From Parablautia intestinalis (GTDB lineage: Bacteria; Bacillota; Clostridia; Lachnospirales; Lachnospiraceae): a DNA stretch of 32,049 nt. Positions within the stretch are counted from its first letter, which is position 1. Each line of letters starts with the position of its first letter. The position numbers and the translations under genes were made by a program. The stretch is from assembly GCA_003612395.1 (NCBI GenBank), contig RAYQ01000033.1:1-32049 (forward strand), read 5' to 3'. The notes under the pieces were generated by a model. The model was not told the DNA's origin. It searched no databases and saw only the letters and a list, made by a program, of their open reading frames with translations. This document shows positions 7,870-14,755 of the stretch, in pieces.

Positions 7870-7897
7870 TTGCTTTATCAATACATAGAGCTATAAT
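7870..7897 (+). promoter_or_regulatory. Sigma-A-like promoter of the MarR remnant
   Basis: TTGCTT (7870-7875), a 16-base spacer and TATAAT (7892-7897) form a good vegetative promoter. The -10 box abuts a palindrome, so a bound regulator would block RNA polymerase. Confidence 0.7.
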
Positions 7898-7922
7898 ATG
7901 AGTTGATAAAGTCAACTCATAT
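7896..7922. promoter_or_regulatory. Palindromic operator, probable MarR autoregulatory site
   Basis: ATGAGTTGA-N5-TCAACTCAT is a perfect inverted repeat that extends by AT on both sides to 11-bp arms. It begins at the last bases of the -10 box and ends just before the ribosome site of a MarR-family frame. This is the classic place for a self-repressing MarR operator. The assignment is inference from position and symmetry. Confidence 0.7.
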
Positions 7923-7937
7923 AGGAGAGGTAAAATA

Positions 7938-8372
7938 TTGAATGAAGATTTGATAAAAAAATACGACAGTTTAACCGATACTACACTGTATGGTTAGATG
8001 TCATGAATAAAGGCTATTTAGGGACAAATTTCTCATGGCCTGAATCGAGAGTGCTATTTGAAATATATACTAACCAAGGGATAAACGCCACTGAATTATG
8101 TGAGCATCTAAACATGGACAAAAGCTATGTGAGTAGAATTCTTGCAAAACTTGAAAAAAAGGTTTATAGCGAGAAAACTTGTTTCGGGGAGTAAGGGAAT
8201 TAAAAAGTTATATTTAACAAACACGGGAAAGGAAGAAGCGAAAAAAATAGACTGGAATGGTGATAAACAGATTTATGAAAGATTAAAAAATATGGATAAA
8301 AAAGATTGTGATAGGTTATGTGAGGCAATGGTATTGATTGAAAGCATATTGCGTAAAAATGACGAAAAGTGA
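7938..8372 (+). pseudogene. MarR-family regulator with two compensating one-base indels
   Basis: The start is TTG 7938, with AGGAGAGG at 7923-7930. The first frame reads LNEDLIKKYDSLT, then one base is missing near 7976-7979. The second frame continues YYTVWLDVMNKGYLG and holds the winged helix (INATELCEHLNMDKSYVSRILAKLE). An extra A in the run of seven A at about 8153-8160 returns to the original frame, which continues FIARKLVSGSKGIKKLYLT and ends at 8372. The repaired protein would have about 145 residues, normal for MarR. A GNAT gene follows 23 bases after the stop, a frequent MarR-GNAT pairing. As read, the protein cannot be made without two slips. Confidence 0.75.
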
Positions 8373-8395
8373 ATTTGACTTTAGGAGGAACTGTT

Positions 8396-8878
8396 ATGAA
8401 TATCGAAATTGTTTTAGCCTATGTGCATACACAAGAAATAAATGCGCTATTTTCAGAATATACAAATATGCTAATAATTAATGATAGTTCATTTCAAAAT
8501 TATCTTGATATTCAGCATTATGAAGAAGAAATAAATCATTTAGAAAAAAAATATGGTATGCCATCTGGAAGATTATATTTAGCTTATTATAACGGAGAAG
8601 CCGCAGGTTGTATTGGATTGAAAAATATAGACAAAAAGAATTGTGAAATGAAACGTCTTTATGTAAGACCACAATTTAGAGGAAAAAATATTGGTAAACT
8701 TCTTGTACAAAAAATTATAACAGACGCAAAGGAAATTGGTTATTCGTATATGTTGTTAGATACCCTTCCCTTTTTAGAAAAAGCAATTCATATATATAAA
8801 CAATTTGGTTTTTACACCATAGATTGTTACAACAATAGTCCTATGAGTACATCAATATACATGAGATTGGATTTATGA
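8396..8878 (+). CDS. GNAT family N-acetyltransferase
   Basis: The 160-residue protein has the complete Gcn5-related fold: the central strand and acetyl-CoA loop are KRLYVRPQFRGKNIGKLL (R-G-K-N-I-G), and the C-terminal helix-strand is AIHIYKQFGFY. TAGGAGGAA at 8382-8390 sets ATG 8396; an upstream in-frame start at 8369 is rejected because it lacks a site. It follows the MarR remnant by 23 bases and shares its promoter, so it was probably the regulated target. The codon use is strongly AT-biased compared with the core block, suggesting transfer. The substrate is unknown. Confidence 0.85.
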   Translation: MNIEIVLAYVHTQEINALFSEYTNMLIINDSSFQNYLDIQHYEEEINHLEKKYGMPSGRLYLAYYNGEAAGCIGLKNIDKKNCEMKRLYVRPQFRGKNIGKLLVQKIITDAKEIGYSYMLLDTLPFLEKAIHIYKQFGFYTIDCYNNSPMSTSIYMRLDL

Positions 8879-8911
8879 TTTTTATTCTATCTTTAGAAAT
8901 GGCAGAATCAA

Positions 8912-9223
8912 TTGAACCAGTCCGTCATACGCTTTGCAGCTATCAACGCATGGCGTGACAGGAGCAGACGGCGGCAAAAAGAAATATCCCCTGAATATCT
9001 CACAGAAGAAAAATTTTATCCTTTAGGCACAACAGACGAATATTTTGAAGCACCCTATGAAGAATACCCCATTACGATATGCGGTCAGACAGTTATCCCC
9101 ACAAATGGGGAGCTTGCCGCCGCCCTTGAAAACGGGCATATCGACAGGGATACCGAGGACAGCATAAAACAGCGGCTTGGCGCTGTCCTGTTCAAGTTCC
9201 GTTTTGATGAACAGGAAGCCTAA
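8912..9223 (+). CDS. Truncated mobile-element sigma-like protein
   Basis: The frame (103 residues from TTG 8912) begins with IRFAAINAWRDRSRRRQKE and YLTEEKFYPLGTTDEYFE, resembling the N-terminal part of small sigma-70-like proteins coded by clostridial conjugative elements. Those proteins continue with a region-4 helix-turn-helix, which is missing; the end reads instead LENGHIDRDTEDSIKQRLG and stops. There is no ribosome site and no ATG, so this is probably a fragment. GC content is higher than in the GNAT gene just before it, marking a junction near 8890-8910. Confidence 0.45.
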   Translation: MNQSVIRFAAINAWRDRSRRRQKEISPEYLTEEKFYPLGTTDEYFEAPYEEYPITICGQTVIPTNGELAAALENGHIDRDTEDSIKQRLGAVLFKFRFDEQEA

Positions 9224-9317
9224 GAAAACCCTTCTATTTTTCGGGAAAAGGATAAATGCAATAGAAAATCGGAATTTGCATTTTGAAATTATAATTAGTA
9301 ACAGGAGGAAATAAATC

Positions 9318-9411
9318 ATGTACACTTAAAAAACAGAAATTTTGATGGTAGGAATTAAATGGTTTTCCGACAAAGCAGACGCAGACGATATAAAAGTATT
9401 AGACAAGTTTG
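9318..9411 (+). pseudogene. DUF4177-like small protein, nonsense mutation and truncation
   Basis: A strong CAGGAGGAA site at 9302-9310 precedes ATG 9318, which reads Met-Tyr-Thr and then TAA. The same frame continues after the stop as KTEILMVGIKWFSDKADADD, a typical start of DUF4177 proteins. About 36 codons later it runs into the ribosome site and start of the DUF3267 gene, so the rest (including the usual GWELV segment) is gone. The stop codon probably arose from a Tyr codon at position 4. Confidence 0.5.
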
Positions 9412-9423
9412 GAGGAATTATCT

Positions 9424-10050
9424 ATGGATAACAATAAAAGAAAATTAACAGAAAAAGAATTGAAACGTAAAAATGACTTTGAAAAAATAAGCTCTGAAAT
9501 GCAGCAAAAAGGATATAAAATTAAGAATATGACTATCAATATCCAACAAGCGAATTTTTTAGGACCTTTGAGTATGCTGCCATTTATAACTTTAACATTT
9601 TTGTTTTACCATAATGTGAATGGTTTTGATTTAGGGGAGATTTCTTTGGGATTTGTCGTAGCGGCGATTCTTTTTATTCCTCTAGCTATTTTACATGAAT
9701 TAATACATGGTGTCACTTGGGGTTTTTTTGCAAAGAATCATTTTCATTCGATTGAGTTTGGATTTATTTGGAGTAGTTTTTCTCCATACTGTACTTGCTC
9801 CGAACCGTTAGAAAAGTGGCAATATTTGCTGGGAACTGCTATGCCTACATTAGTTTTAGGCGGTGGAACAGCAGTGGTTTCTGTAATGACAAATCAATTA
9901 CTGCTATTTATTCTGGCAGAATACATGATTCTATCGGGTGGTGGAGATTTTCTAATTATACTGAAAAGTATGCTATACCGCACTGATAAACAAGAAAGTG
10001 TGTATTGCGACCATCCTTACGAATGTGGTTTTGTAGTTTTTGAGAAATGA
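9424..10050 (+). CDS. DUF3267 putative zinc metalloprotease membrane protein
   Basis: The 208-residue protein has four likely membrane segments (around residues 47-65, 76-98, 133-155 and 156-175). The second ends in ILHELIHGVTWG, whose HExxH zinc motif defines DUF3267, a family related to membrane-embedded metalloproteases. GGAGG at 9410-9414 sets ATG 9424. A rho-independent terminator follows at 10136. No partner is obvious: the DUF4177 remnant lies immediately upstream. Function and substrate are unknown. AT-rich codons resemble the GNAT genes nearby. Confidence 0.8.
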   Translation: MDNNKRKLTEKELKRKNDFEKISSEMQQKGYKIKNMTINIQQANFLGPLSMLPFITLTFLFYHNVNGFDLGEISLGFVVAAILFIPLAILHELIHGVTWGFFAKNHFHSIEFGFIWSSFSPYCTCSEPLEKWQYLLGTAMPTLVLGGGTAVVSVMTNQLLLFILAEYMILSGGGDFLIILKSMLYRTDKQESVYCDHPYECGFVVFEK

Positions 10051-10135
10051 GAACTAATATTACAAATTTCTGCTTGCAGGATAGAAGCCAAAAGAAATTT
10101 GAATAACCACCATACATACAGAATGGCACACCAAG

Positions 10136-10168
10136 ACAGGAAATCAAGAAAAGGTTTCCTGTTTTTTT
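10136..10168 (+). terminator. Rho-independent terminator after the DUF3267 gene
   Basis: ACAGGAAA (10136-10143) pairs with TTTCCTGT (10155-10162), followed by an uninterrupted T run to 10168. The loop is 11 bases. Confidence 0.75.
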
Positions 10169-10683
10169 GCGCCCATTTTTGGCATTTTCAAAAATCGCCA
10201 GTATTATGCCGTGCAAAGGGGATAGAAAGAAATTTCTGAAAATTTCAGCCTATTCGGGCTTGTGCGGTTTTGTAAGGAATAGAGGGAAATTTCCATAAAT
10301 CACCATCATTTTCACTTTGTGTGGTGTTGTAGGTAGTAGGGGGAGAATATCGCTGTTACTTTGGCAAAATCCCCGCTTGTGGCACTAGAGGTATTGAGGG
10401 AAACCCACACAGCGGAAGCCGCCACTTTCTTAGAGCAAGATTCTACCACAGTACCAAATTTCGCTAACCGCTCATTTTGTCCTGCGGGAATCTTGTTGGG
10501 GTTGCCGCCCCAAGCCCGCCTTTTTGCGGCTTGCGCTGCTTGAAAAATCCACCAACGAAAGGAGTTGAAGCCCATAAAAAGATACAACACGCCCCACTGC
10601 CGCCGACAAGATGATGAAAGTGCTGGAAACGGAAACTTCCGCAAAACATACGCCGTCCTGTTCTGTATAGCAAGGTATGGAAA
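10169..10683 (+). other. Eroded conjugative-element DNA, no clear gene
   Basis: No intact gene is seen. A stretch near 10375-10560 is GC-rich with short palindromes such as GGGGTTGCCGCCCC and GCCGCAAAAAGGC-like pairs, a style seen around mobilisation genes of clostridial elements, so an origin-of-transfer relic is possible. An open piece near 10580-10665 (RPTAADKMMKVLETE) resembles the C-terminal region of PcfB/DUF3801-type conjugation proteins, but it has no start and is too short for a firm call. Confidence 0.35.
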
Positions 10684-10711
10684 AGCAGTCATGCCGGAGA
10701 GCATGACTGCT
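10684..10711 (-). terminator. Terminator for the minus-strand GNAT gene
   Basis: AGCAGTCATGC (10684-10694) and GCATGACTGCT (10701-10711) form an 11-bp perfect stem with a 6-base loop. It lies 6 bases past the stop of the GNAT gene at 10717. On the minus strand four T residues follow, so termination may be moderate. Confidence 0.7.
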
Positions 10712-10716
10712 GATGT

Positions 10717-11244
10717 TTACCCCAAAACAAGCTCATAAAGATGAAATGGCATAGGAATACCTATATCGACATAAGTAATATCCACAGTATCCACATATTT
10801 AAAACCGTATGACTGATACATTTTAACAGGTATACCATTTCCTCTCAGACAGTCTAACCGTATTGCTTTCCAACCTCTGCTTCTTGCTGTCTGGATTGCA
10901 TGTTCGACAAGCTGCTTTGAATATCCACGCCCGCCATAATCCGGCAGAACGCGAAGTGCGTGCATAATGACTACTTCATTTTTTGCGGCGTTGATTTGCC
11001 AGTGAACTGTATTATATGCACTGTCGCAATCATGGTTTAGAATATATGCTGCAACGATTTTATTATCTTCTATGCCGATAAATTGACATCCGCCTTTGAT
11101 AGATTCCTCTACCATTGCTTGCGAGGGAAAACCACCTTTATCCCCATTTGGCAGGAAACTTTTTTCACCAAGGACATCACACATTACACTGTAAAAAGAC
11201 ATTAGCTCTGTCAAATTGTCATTTGTAGCCTGTACAATTTTCAT
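10717..11244 (-). CDS. GNAT family N-acetyltransferase
   Basis: The 175-residue protein has the GNAT acetyl-CoA site as ALRVLPDYGGRGYSKQLVEHAI (key G-G-R-G-Y) and a C-terminal KMYQSYGFKYV. The N-terminal part (ATNDNLTELMSFY) matches the usual first strand and helix. ATG 11244 begins a continuous frame with no better start. It stands alone between two pieces of conjugative-element debris and ends in a strong hairpin. It is the third GNAT gene within 4.3 kb; the three are not close copies of each other. The substrate is unknown. Confidence 0.85.
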   Translation of the reverse strand: MKIVQATNDNLTELMSFYSVMCDVLGEKSFLPNGDKGGFPSQAMVEESIKGGCQFIGIEDNKIVAAYILNHDCDSAYNTVHWQINAAKNEVVIMHALRVLPDYGGRGYSKQLVEHAIQTARSRGWKAIRLDCLRGNGIPVKMYQSYGFKYVDTVDITYVDIGIPMPFHLYELVLG

Positions 11245-11734
11245 TTATTATACCACCTTAGTATACAGATTTTGATAAAAATAATTTACCACAGAAAAAT
11301 TAGAATTTCCACCATCAACTTGAACGATAAGCCTTGATATAAAAGTAAAAATATTATCTTCTATAAAGAAGCGGAAAAGACTGTACAGCCAGCCCTGGGG
11401 GATAATAAACCTACGGAATAGTGGGGCTGGCGGTCGGAAATGGAGGAAATCATGACAAGACAGACCACCCAAAACTGATTACCGCCCTATATTCGAGATT
11501 GTCGCACGAGGACGCTCCAAGGCGAATCCAACTCCATAAGCAACCAAGAGGGGATTTGTCAAGGAGGCTTTCACCTAAAAGATGAAAGTCCCCGAAAAAC
11601 TGATAGTGATTAAGAACAGCTTTATCTTGAATGGTCTGTCCCCAACGGAGGTAATACCTTCGGATTCAACAGCACCCAGGCAACCGCGTAAGCGCACAAC
11701 TGCATGCTTAAAGTTCCATCATCCCGGCTGTCCT
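11245..11734. other. Intergenic element debris
   Basis: The only recognisable piece is the serine recombinase start at 11452-11550. The following stretch 11560-11735 contains a 66-codon open frame without a ribosome site or known motif, and is treated as non-coding. Confidence 0.45.
11452..11550 (+). pseudogene. Large serine recombinase, N-terminal remnant
   Basis: GGAGG at 11442-11446 precedes ATG 11452, which reads MTRQTTQN and then TGA. Reading the two neighbouring frames gives ITALYSRLSHEDA-like sequence (LITALYSRLSHEDA) and then LQGESNSISNQ, the N-terminal resolvase signature of TnpX-type large serine recombinases, with the catalytic Ser in YSRLS. At least two frameshifts occur within 100 bases, and the remaining more than 450 residues are missing. 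It was probably the integrase of the lost conjugative element. Confidence 0.65.
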
Positions 11735-12003
11735 TCAAAAGATGAGCAATCCGTTCCACCTGAGCAATATCCTCATCTCTGAGCGGATTCCCCAAACGCA
11801 GGTATTGGGGAAATACTCGCAGTATTTTTCTGTAATCTCTGCCCCATGATCCAGTAAAAGCTGGCAGATCTCCAACAGCAACGGATAGGGCAGACGGTTT
11901 TGAAGGAGTGCTTCTTCCAGCGGAGTAAGGAATCCTGACCAGGCCATGCGGCCAGATGGAGGGGCGTCAAGGAGAAAATGTTGAAACCGTATTGTTTTCC
12001 GTT
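11735..12003 (-). pseudogene. Ankyrin-repeat protein fragment, frameshifted
   Basis: The minus strand reads NIFSLTPLHLAAWPGQ in one frame, then TPLEEALLQNRLPYPLLLEI and CQLLLDHGAEITEKY in the next frame. TPLHLAA and LLLDHGA are ankyrin-repeat hallmarks. A frameshift lies near 11935-11945, and the end is degenerate. Ankyrin proteins mediate protein contacts; the partner is unknown. The left boundary and the fused start in the MobC fragment show that this piece arrived by a deletion joint. Confidence 0.55.
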
Positions 12004-12185
12004 TTTTTCACAATGTCTTCCCCTTTTTCTGTCTCAAAATCCAGCCTGATACAAATTCCGTCCAGCGCTATCTTACGGATATAGGCGCTCATATTCAGAA
12101 CGCCAGCGGCCTCCATTTTGAGTTTTATCCGCTCCTTGTCCTCCGGGGAAATGCGGATTTTCAGTTCTTCGGTCCGTTTGCTCAA
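11998..12185 (-). pseudogene. mobC: MobC-like relaxosome protein, N-terminal remnant
   Basis: The frame starts at TTG 12185 and encodes RTEELKIRISPEDKERIKLK and AAGVLNMSAYIRKIALDG, the ribbon-helix-helix start of MobC proteins, which bind the origin of transfer and help the relaxase open it. After about 60 residues (KGEDIVKKTENN) the sequence changes to an ankyrin-repeat gene, and the frame stops at 11967. Full MobC proteins have 100-130 residues. The relaxase gene normally next to it is absent. Confidence 0.65.
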
Positions 12186-12269
12186 GGCTTTTTAGTTCCT
12201 TCCCTCGAAAATAAAATCAGCCAATTTTGATTTTCAGCATCGTGCCGCAAATCAGATTTTCAAAAAATA

Positions 12270-12302
12270 GCCGGACACAGGAGGCAAAATCCCATGTCCG
12301 GC
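12270..12302. repeat. 8-bp inverted repeat upstream of mobC
   Basis: GCCGGACA (12270-12277) and TGTCCGGC (12295-12302) form a GC-rich hairpin with a 17-base loop. It lies 85 bases before the mobC start, where mobilisation elements often carry relaxosome binding sites. Confidence 0.6.
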
Positions 12303-12320
12303 ACATAGTCCATGTTTCCG

Positions 12321-12367
12321 TTACAGTTAGTGGTGGTAGTATAATATGCCACCACCACTAACTGTAA
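12321..12367. repeat. 17-bp perfect inverted repeat
   Basis: TTACAGTTAGTGGTGGT (12321-12337) is inverted exactly at 12351-12367, leaving a 13-base AT-rich loop. TATTTTT follows on the right. It could be a terminator working rightward, part of an origin of transfer, or the paired ends of a lost small element. Confidence 0.75.
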
Positions 12368-12399
12368 TATTTTTCGGCTTTGTAAACAGTCTGAAATAG

Positions 12400-12525
12400 T
12401 CTGGCGGGAGCATTAAGCTCGGTTATACGGATATTATAGGTGTCACATTCAATTTGGGAACACGTGCTTCAGGAAATATAGATTATTTTAAAAGGAATGT
12501 TCCTCTAATCACTTATATAAAATAG
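12400..12525 (+). pseudogene. Unidentified C-terminal coding fragment
   Basis: An open piece without a start codon reads GGSIKLGYTDIIGVTFNLG and then TRASGNIDYFKRNVPLITYIK before TAG 12523-12525. The composition looks like real protein, but I do not recognise it. The in-frame stop just upstream (12397) shows that it is cut at its 5' side. Confidence 0.3.
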
Positions 12526-12609
12526 TTTGTGTCTTTGAAAAAAATACCTCTTTTTTGGTAAGAATCAAAATATGACCTTAGAAAAATCGTTGGAATGACA
12601 AGAAATGTG

Positions 12610-12631
12610 GGGCGTAGCGGTTGCTACGCCC
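12610..12631. repeat. 9-bp hairpin with GGTT loop
   Basis: GGGCGTAGC (12610-12618) pairs with GCTACGCCC (12623-12631). It is followed by TGTATTTTA, a poor T tract. It could act as a weak terminator in front of the lipoprotein gene. Confidence 0.55.
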
Positions 12632-12743
12632 TGTATTTTATGGTTGAAAATAGAGGGTAGGAGTAGTATAACTAAAGCGTGAAAGATATAGACAAAGTGA
12701 TTTGCCGAAAAATTTTAACAGAGATTTATCGGAGGGTATGTAT

Positions 12744-13586
12744 ATGAACAGATGTAGAAAGATAGCAATATCGGTATGTGTTTTTTTGACAGCATTTAAT
12801 GTTGTTGCTTGTGGACAAGCAAAAGGAGATGAAGTTGTGAATACGGAAGAATCTTCTGCAAGACAGCAAGAAAGCAGTGTGCAGACAGTTGAAGGTACAG
12901 ACTTGGAAATAAAAGAAGATGAAACAGCAAATGCAGATGAATCTTCTGTAAATCAGCAAGAAAATAGTATGCAGACAGTTGAAAGTATAAATTTAGAAAC
13001 GGAAGAAGATAAAACCATTGGTGCCAAAGAAGCCAATGCACAAACGGGTGAGAATATAGATACAGAAGTGACAACAGAAGAACTATTAGATTTGTTTATC
13101 AACGGATCAATAAGCGCAATCAGTTCCGAGAATTCGGCATTCTATATTACCGATTTAGATATGGATTCCGGTGAATGGGATTCCTATTCCATTGGTGAAA
13201 GAGTCGATCTGGACAATGATGGAGAAAATGAACTAATTATTTGCGGACCTTATGGTGGCATATACCTTGATGCGCGCAATAATAGGGTTTATGAATTTGC
13301 CGTGGGAGAAGGTGATTCTCTTGTGCTTTCTTATGTTGTTTATAATGGCTCCACATGGATTATGTATAGCAACAGAATGCATACAGGATATGAAGCATAC
13401 CATATGGAAAAATTTGAAGGGGCAGATAATTTAGTTGCAGAAATGAATTTTCAAGAAGAACTTGTTGATGAAGATAATGTGGAGGGCAAAGAAAAATATA
13501 CATTGAATGGAGCGGAAATATCTTATGATGAATATTTTGAATTATGCAGCAAGATTTTTGCAACTGAAGAAATTACAACTAAATGA
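12744..13586 (+). CDS. Putative surface lipoprotein with duplicated acidic linker
   Basis: The 280-residue protein begins with a lipoprotein signal: NRCRK, a hydrophobic stretch, and a lipobox ending VVAC with the lipidated Cys at residue 23. Residues 36-92 form an acidic Ser/Glu-rich linker made of two tandem copies of a unit of about 30 residues. The C-terminal domain (residues 110-270) contains RVDLDNDGENELI, an acidic loop resembling calcium-binding repeat loops, and no known enzyme motif. I chose ATG 12744 because GGAGGG at 12731-12736 lies 7 bases upstream; ATG 12738 is too close. No operon partners. Function unknown; likely displayed outside the membrane. Confidence 0.75.
   Translation: MNRCRKIAISVCVFLTAFNVVACGQAKGDEVVNTEESSARQQESSVQTVEGTDLEIKEDETANADESSVNQQENSMQTVESINLETEEDKTIGAKEANAQTGENIDTEVTTEELLDLFINGSISAISSENSAFYITDLDMDSGEWDSYSIGERVDLDNDGENELIICGPYGGIYLDARNNRVYEFAVGEGDSLVLSYVVYNGSTWIMYSNRMHTGYEAYHMEKFEGADNLVAEMNFQEELVDEDNVEGKEKYTLNGAEISYDEYFELCSKIFATEEITTK
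12849..13016 (+). repeat. 90-bp tandem duplication inside the lipoprotein gene
   Basis: Bases 12849-12938 (30 codons, starting ESSARQQESSVQTVE) are repeated from 12939 (ESSVNQQENSMQTVE) through about 13016. The copies keep the reading frame and differ by substitutions, so the duplication is not recent. Confidence 0.8.
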
Positions 13587-13658
13587 TAACTTTCAGAGCA
13601 GGATTTCCTGTCGTTTGTTGCGGTGAATCTTTTGTCGTTTTATCTTTCTACTTATAGG

Positions 13659-14283
13659 CTAACCATACATACGGATTTTATACATCCATTTTTGATTTTT
13701 TTGTACCATAATTAGGCGCTTGTAGGACTGCCAGTTCCGTGGGCTCTGGGTCCATTTCTTTGCCACATTCCGGCTGGCCAGGTAAAGGAGTTTTTCCAAA
13801 GCCGTATCATTGGGTAATACCCTTTTGGTCTTCGTGACTTTCTGGTACTGGCGGTTCAGCCCCTCAATGATATTTGTCGTGTACATAATGCGGCGGATAT
13901 CATCCGAAAACTGGAAAAAAGAGCTCACATCTTCCCGGTTATTTTCCCAGTTACGGATCGCGTAAGGGTATTTCTTCCCCCACTTCTCGCGGACTGCATC
14001 AAGCTCTGACAGGGCTGCCTCTTCATTTGGTGCATTGTATACGGCCTTGAAGTCAGAGGAGAATTTTTTCAGGTTATTATAATTCACATATTTGAAGGAA
14101 TTGCGTAGCATATGGATCACACACCTCTGGCTCTGGGCCTACGGGTAAACTGTCCCGTTCGCCTCTTTGAAGCCGGTAAGCCCATCTACACAGAAGAACA
14201 GCACATCCTTTACCCCGCGGTTCTTCAGGTCATTGAGCATCCCAAGCCAGAACTTGCCGGATTCATTTGCCCCTGCCGTGATG
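13659..14283 (-). pseudogene. IS256-family transposase, internal to C-terminal remnant
   Basis: The minus strand carries the Transposase_mut signature: KDVLFFCVDGLTGFKEA (catalytic Asp in CVDGL), QRCVIHMLRNSFKYVN, then RIMYTTNIIEGLNRQYQKVTK (key residues TTNxxEGLNR, containing the catalytic Glu). Between the two parts an in-frame TAG at about 14142 replaces the Trp of the YPWAQ motif. The N-terminal third, including the helix-turn-helix, is missing: homology stops at about 14283. Intact IS256-type transposases have about 400 residues; about 205 remain here. Its upstream end lies inside a flavodoxin gene. Confidence 0.8.
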
Positions 14284-14352
14284 CTTTGCTATCCATTCGG
14301 CATAACGCTTTGTAAATCCTGTTTGTGAATTATAAATTACGATTGCATTCAT
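14284..14352 (-). pseudogene. Flavodoxin, first 23 codons cut by transposon remnant
   Basis: ATG 14352 on the minus strand is preceded by AGAGGGAGA at a 7-10 base gap. The frame reads MNAIVIYNSQTGFTKRYAE, where the first strand and the S/T-x-T-G-x-T phosphate loop (NSQTGFT) bind FMN in flavodoxins. After about 23 residues the sequence becomes IS256-type transposase. The remainder of the flavodoxin is not found in the window. Confidence 0.6.
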
Positions 14353-14521
14353 TTGCTTCTATCTCCCTCTTTAACTTTCCGCTGCAATTTCCAAATCATA
14401 TTTTGCTGCGCTAAACAAAAATAAAACTACATTAAAATGTCATTATCAGCGCTTCTTACATTTTATATGCACTTGGAACAAAAATAACAATTCGCCCCGG
14501 CTGAGCGTAACTGCTAAAATT

Positions 14522-14755
14522 GTGGCGAAAAGAACAGATGTATCTCATCACAGTCATGCCCTGGCAGGTGACGGGACGGGCGCTCACGGATATAGCACGA
14601 CTTTCTCCACATCATATTATGTGACGTTTCAGGTTGAAAGCGGAGACCGCATGGAATTTTCAGTTAATGGTTCGGAATATGGAATGTTAGCTGAGGGAGA
14701 TACGGGGAAGCTGTCTTTTCAGGGAACACGTTACCTATCCTTTGAACGCGCCTGA
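14522..14755 (+). CDS. Small beta-rich protein, DUF7489-like
   Basis: The frame (77 residues from GTG 14522) reads YYVTFQVESGDRMEFSVNG, then YGMLAEGDTGKLSFQGTRYL and FER at the end. This pattern is shared by short clostridial proteins I associate with DUF7489, predicted to be all-beta; function unknown. The reading frame is open further upstream (LSVTAKIVAKR), and no ribosome site fits GTG 14522, so the true start is uncertain or the N terminus (often a membrane segment) was lost at a junction with the flavodoxin/IS256 debris. Confidence 0.5.
   Translation: MAKRTDVSHHSHALAGDGTGAHGYSTTFSTSYYVTFQVESGDRMEFSVNGSEYGMLAEGDTGKLSFQGTRYLSFERA

Larger units (their letters stand above)
12186..12743. 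other. Hairpin-rich intergenic region upstream of mobC remnant
   Basis: No intact gene is present. The region holds three strong inverted repeats (12270-12302, 12321-12367, 12610-12631) and a 41-codon open piece at 12400-12525. Its position directly upstream of the mobC start fits an origin-of-transfer relic for the first part. Confidence 0.5.

Noticed and set aside
10312-10704. Overlapping minus-strand ORFs in element debris
   Set aside because: Low-complexity products without ribosome sites or recognisable domains.
11582-11782. 66-codon plus-strand ORF
   Set aside because: No ribosome site, no motif, and its end overlaps the ankyrin fragment on the other strand.
13659-14352. IS256 remnant as an active element
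   Set aside because: It lacks the N-terminal third and has an in-frame stop at the YPWAQ position.
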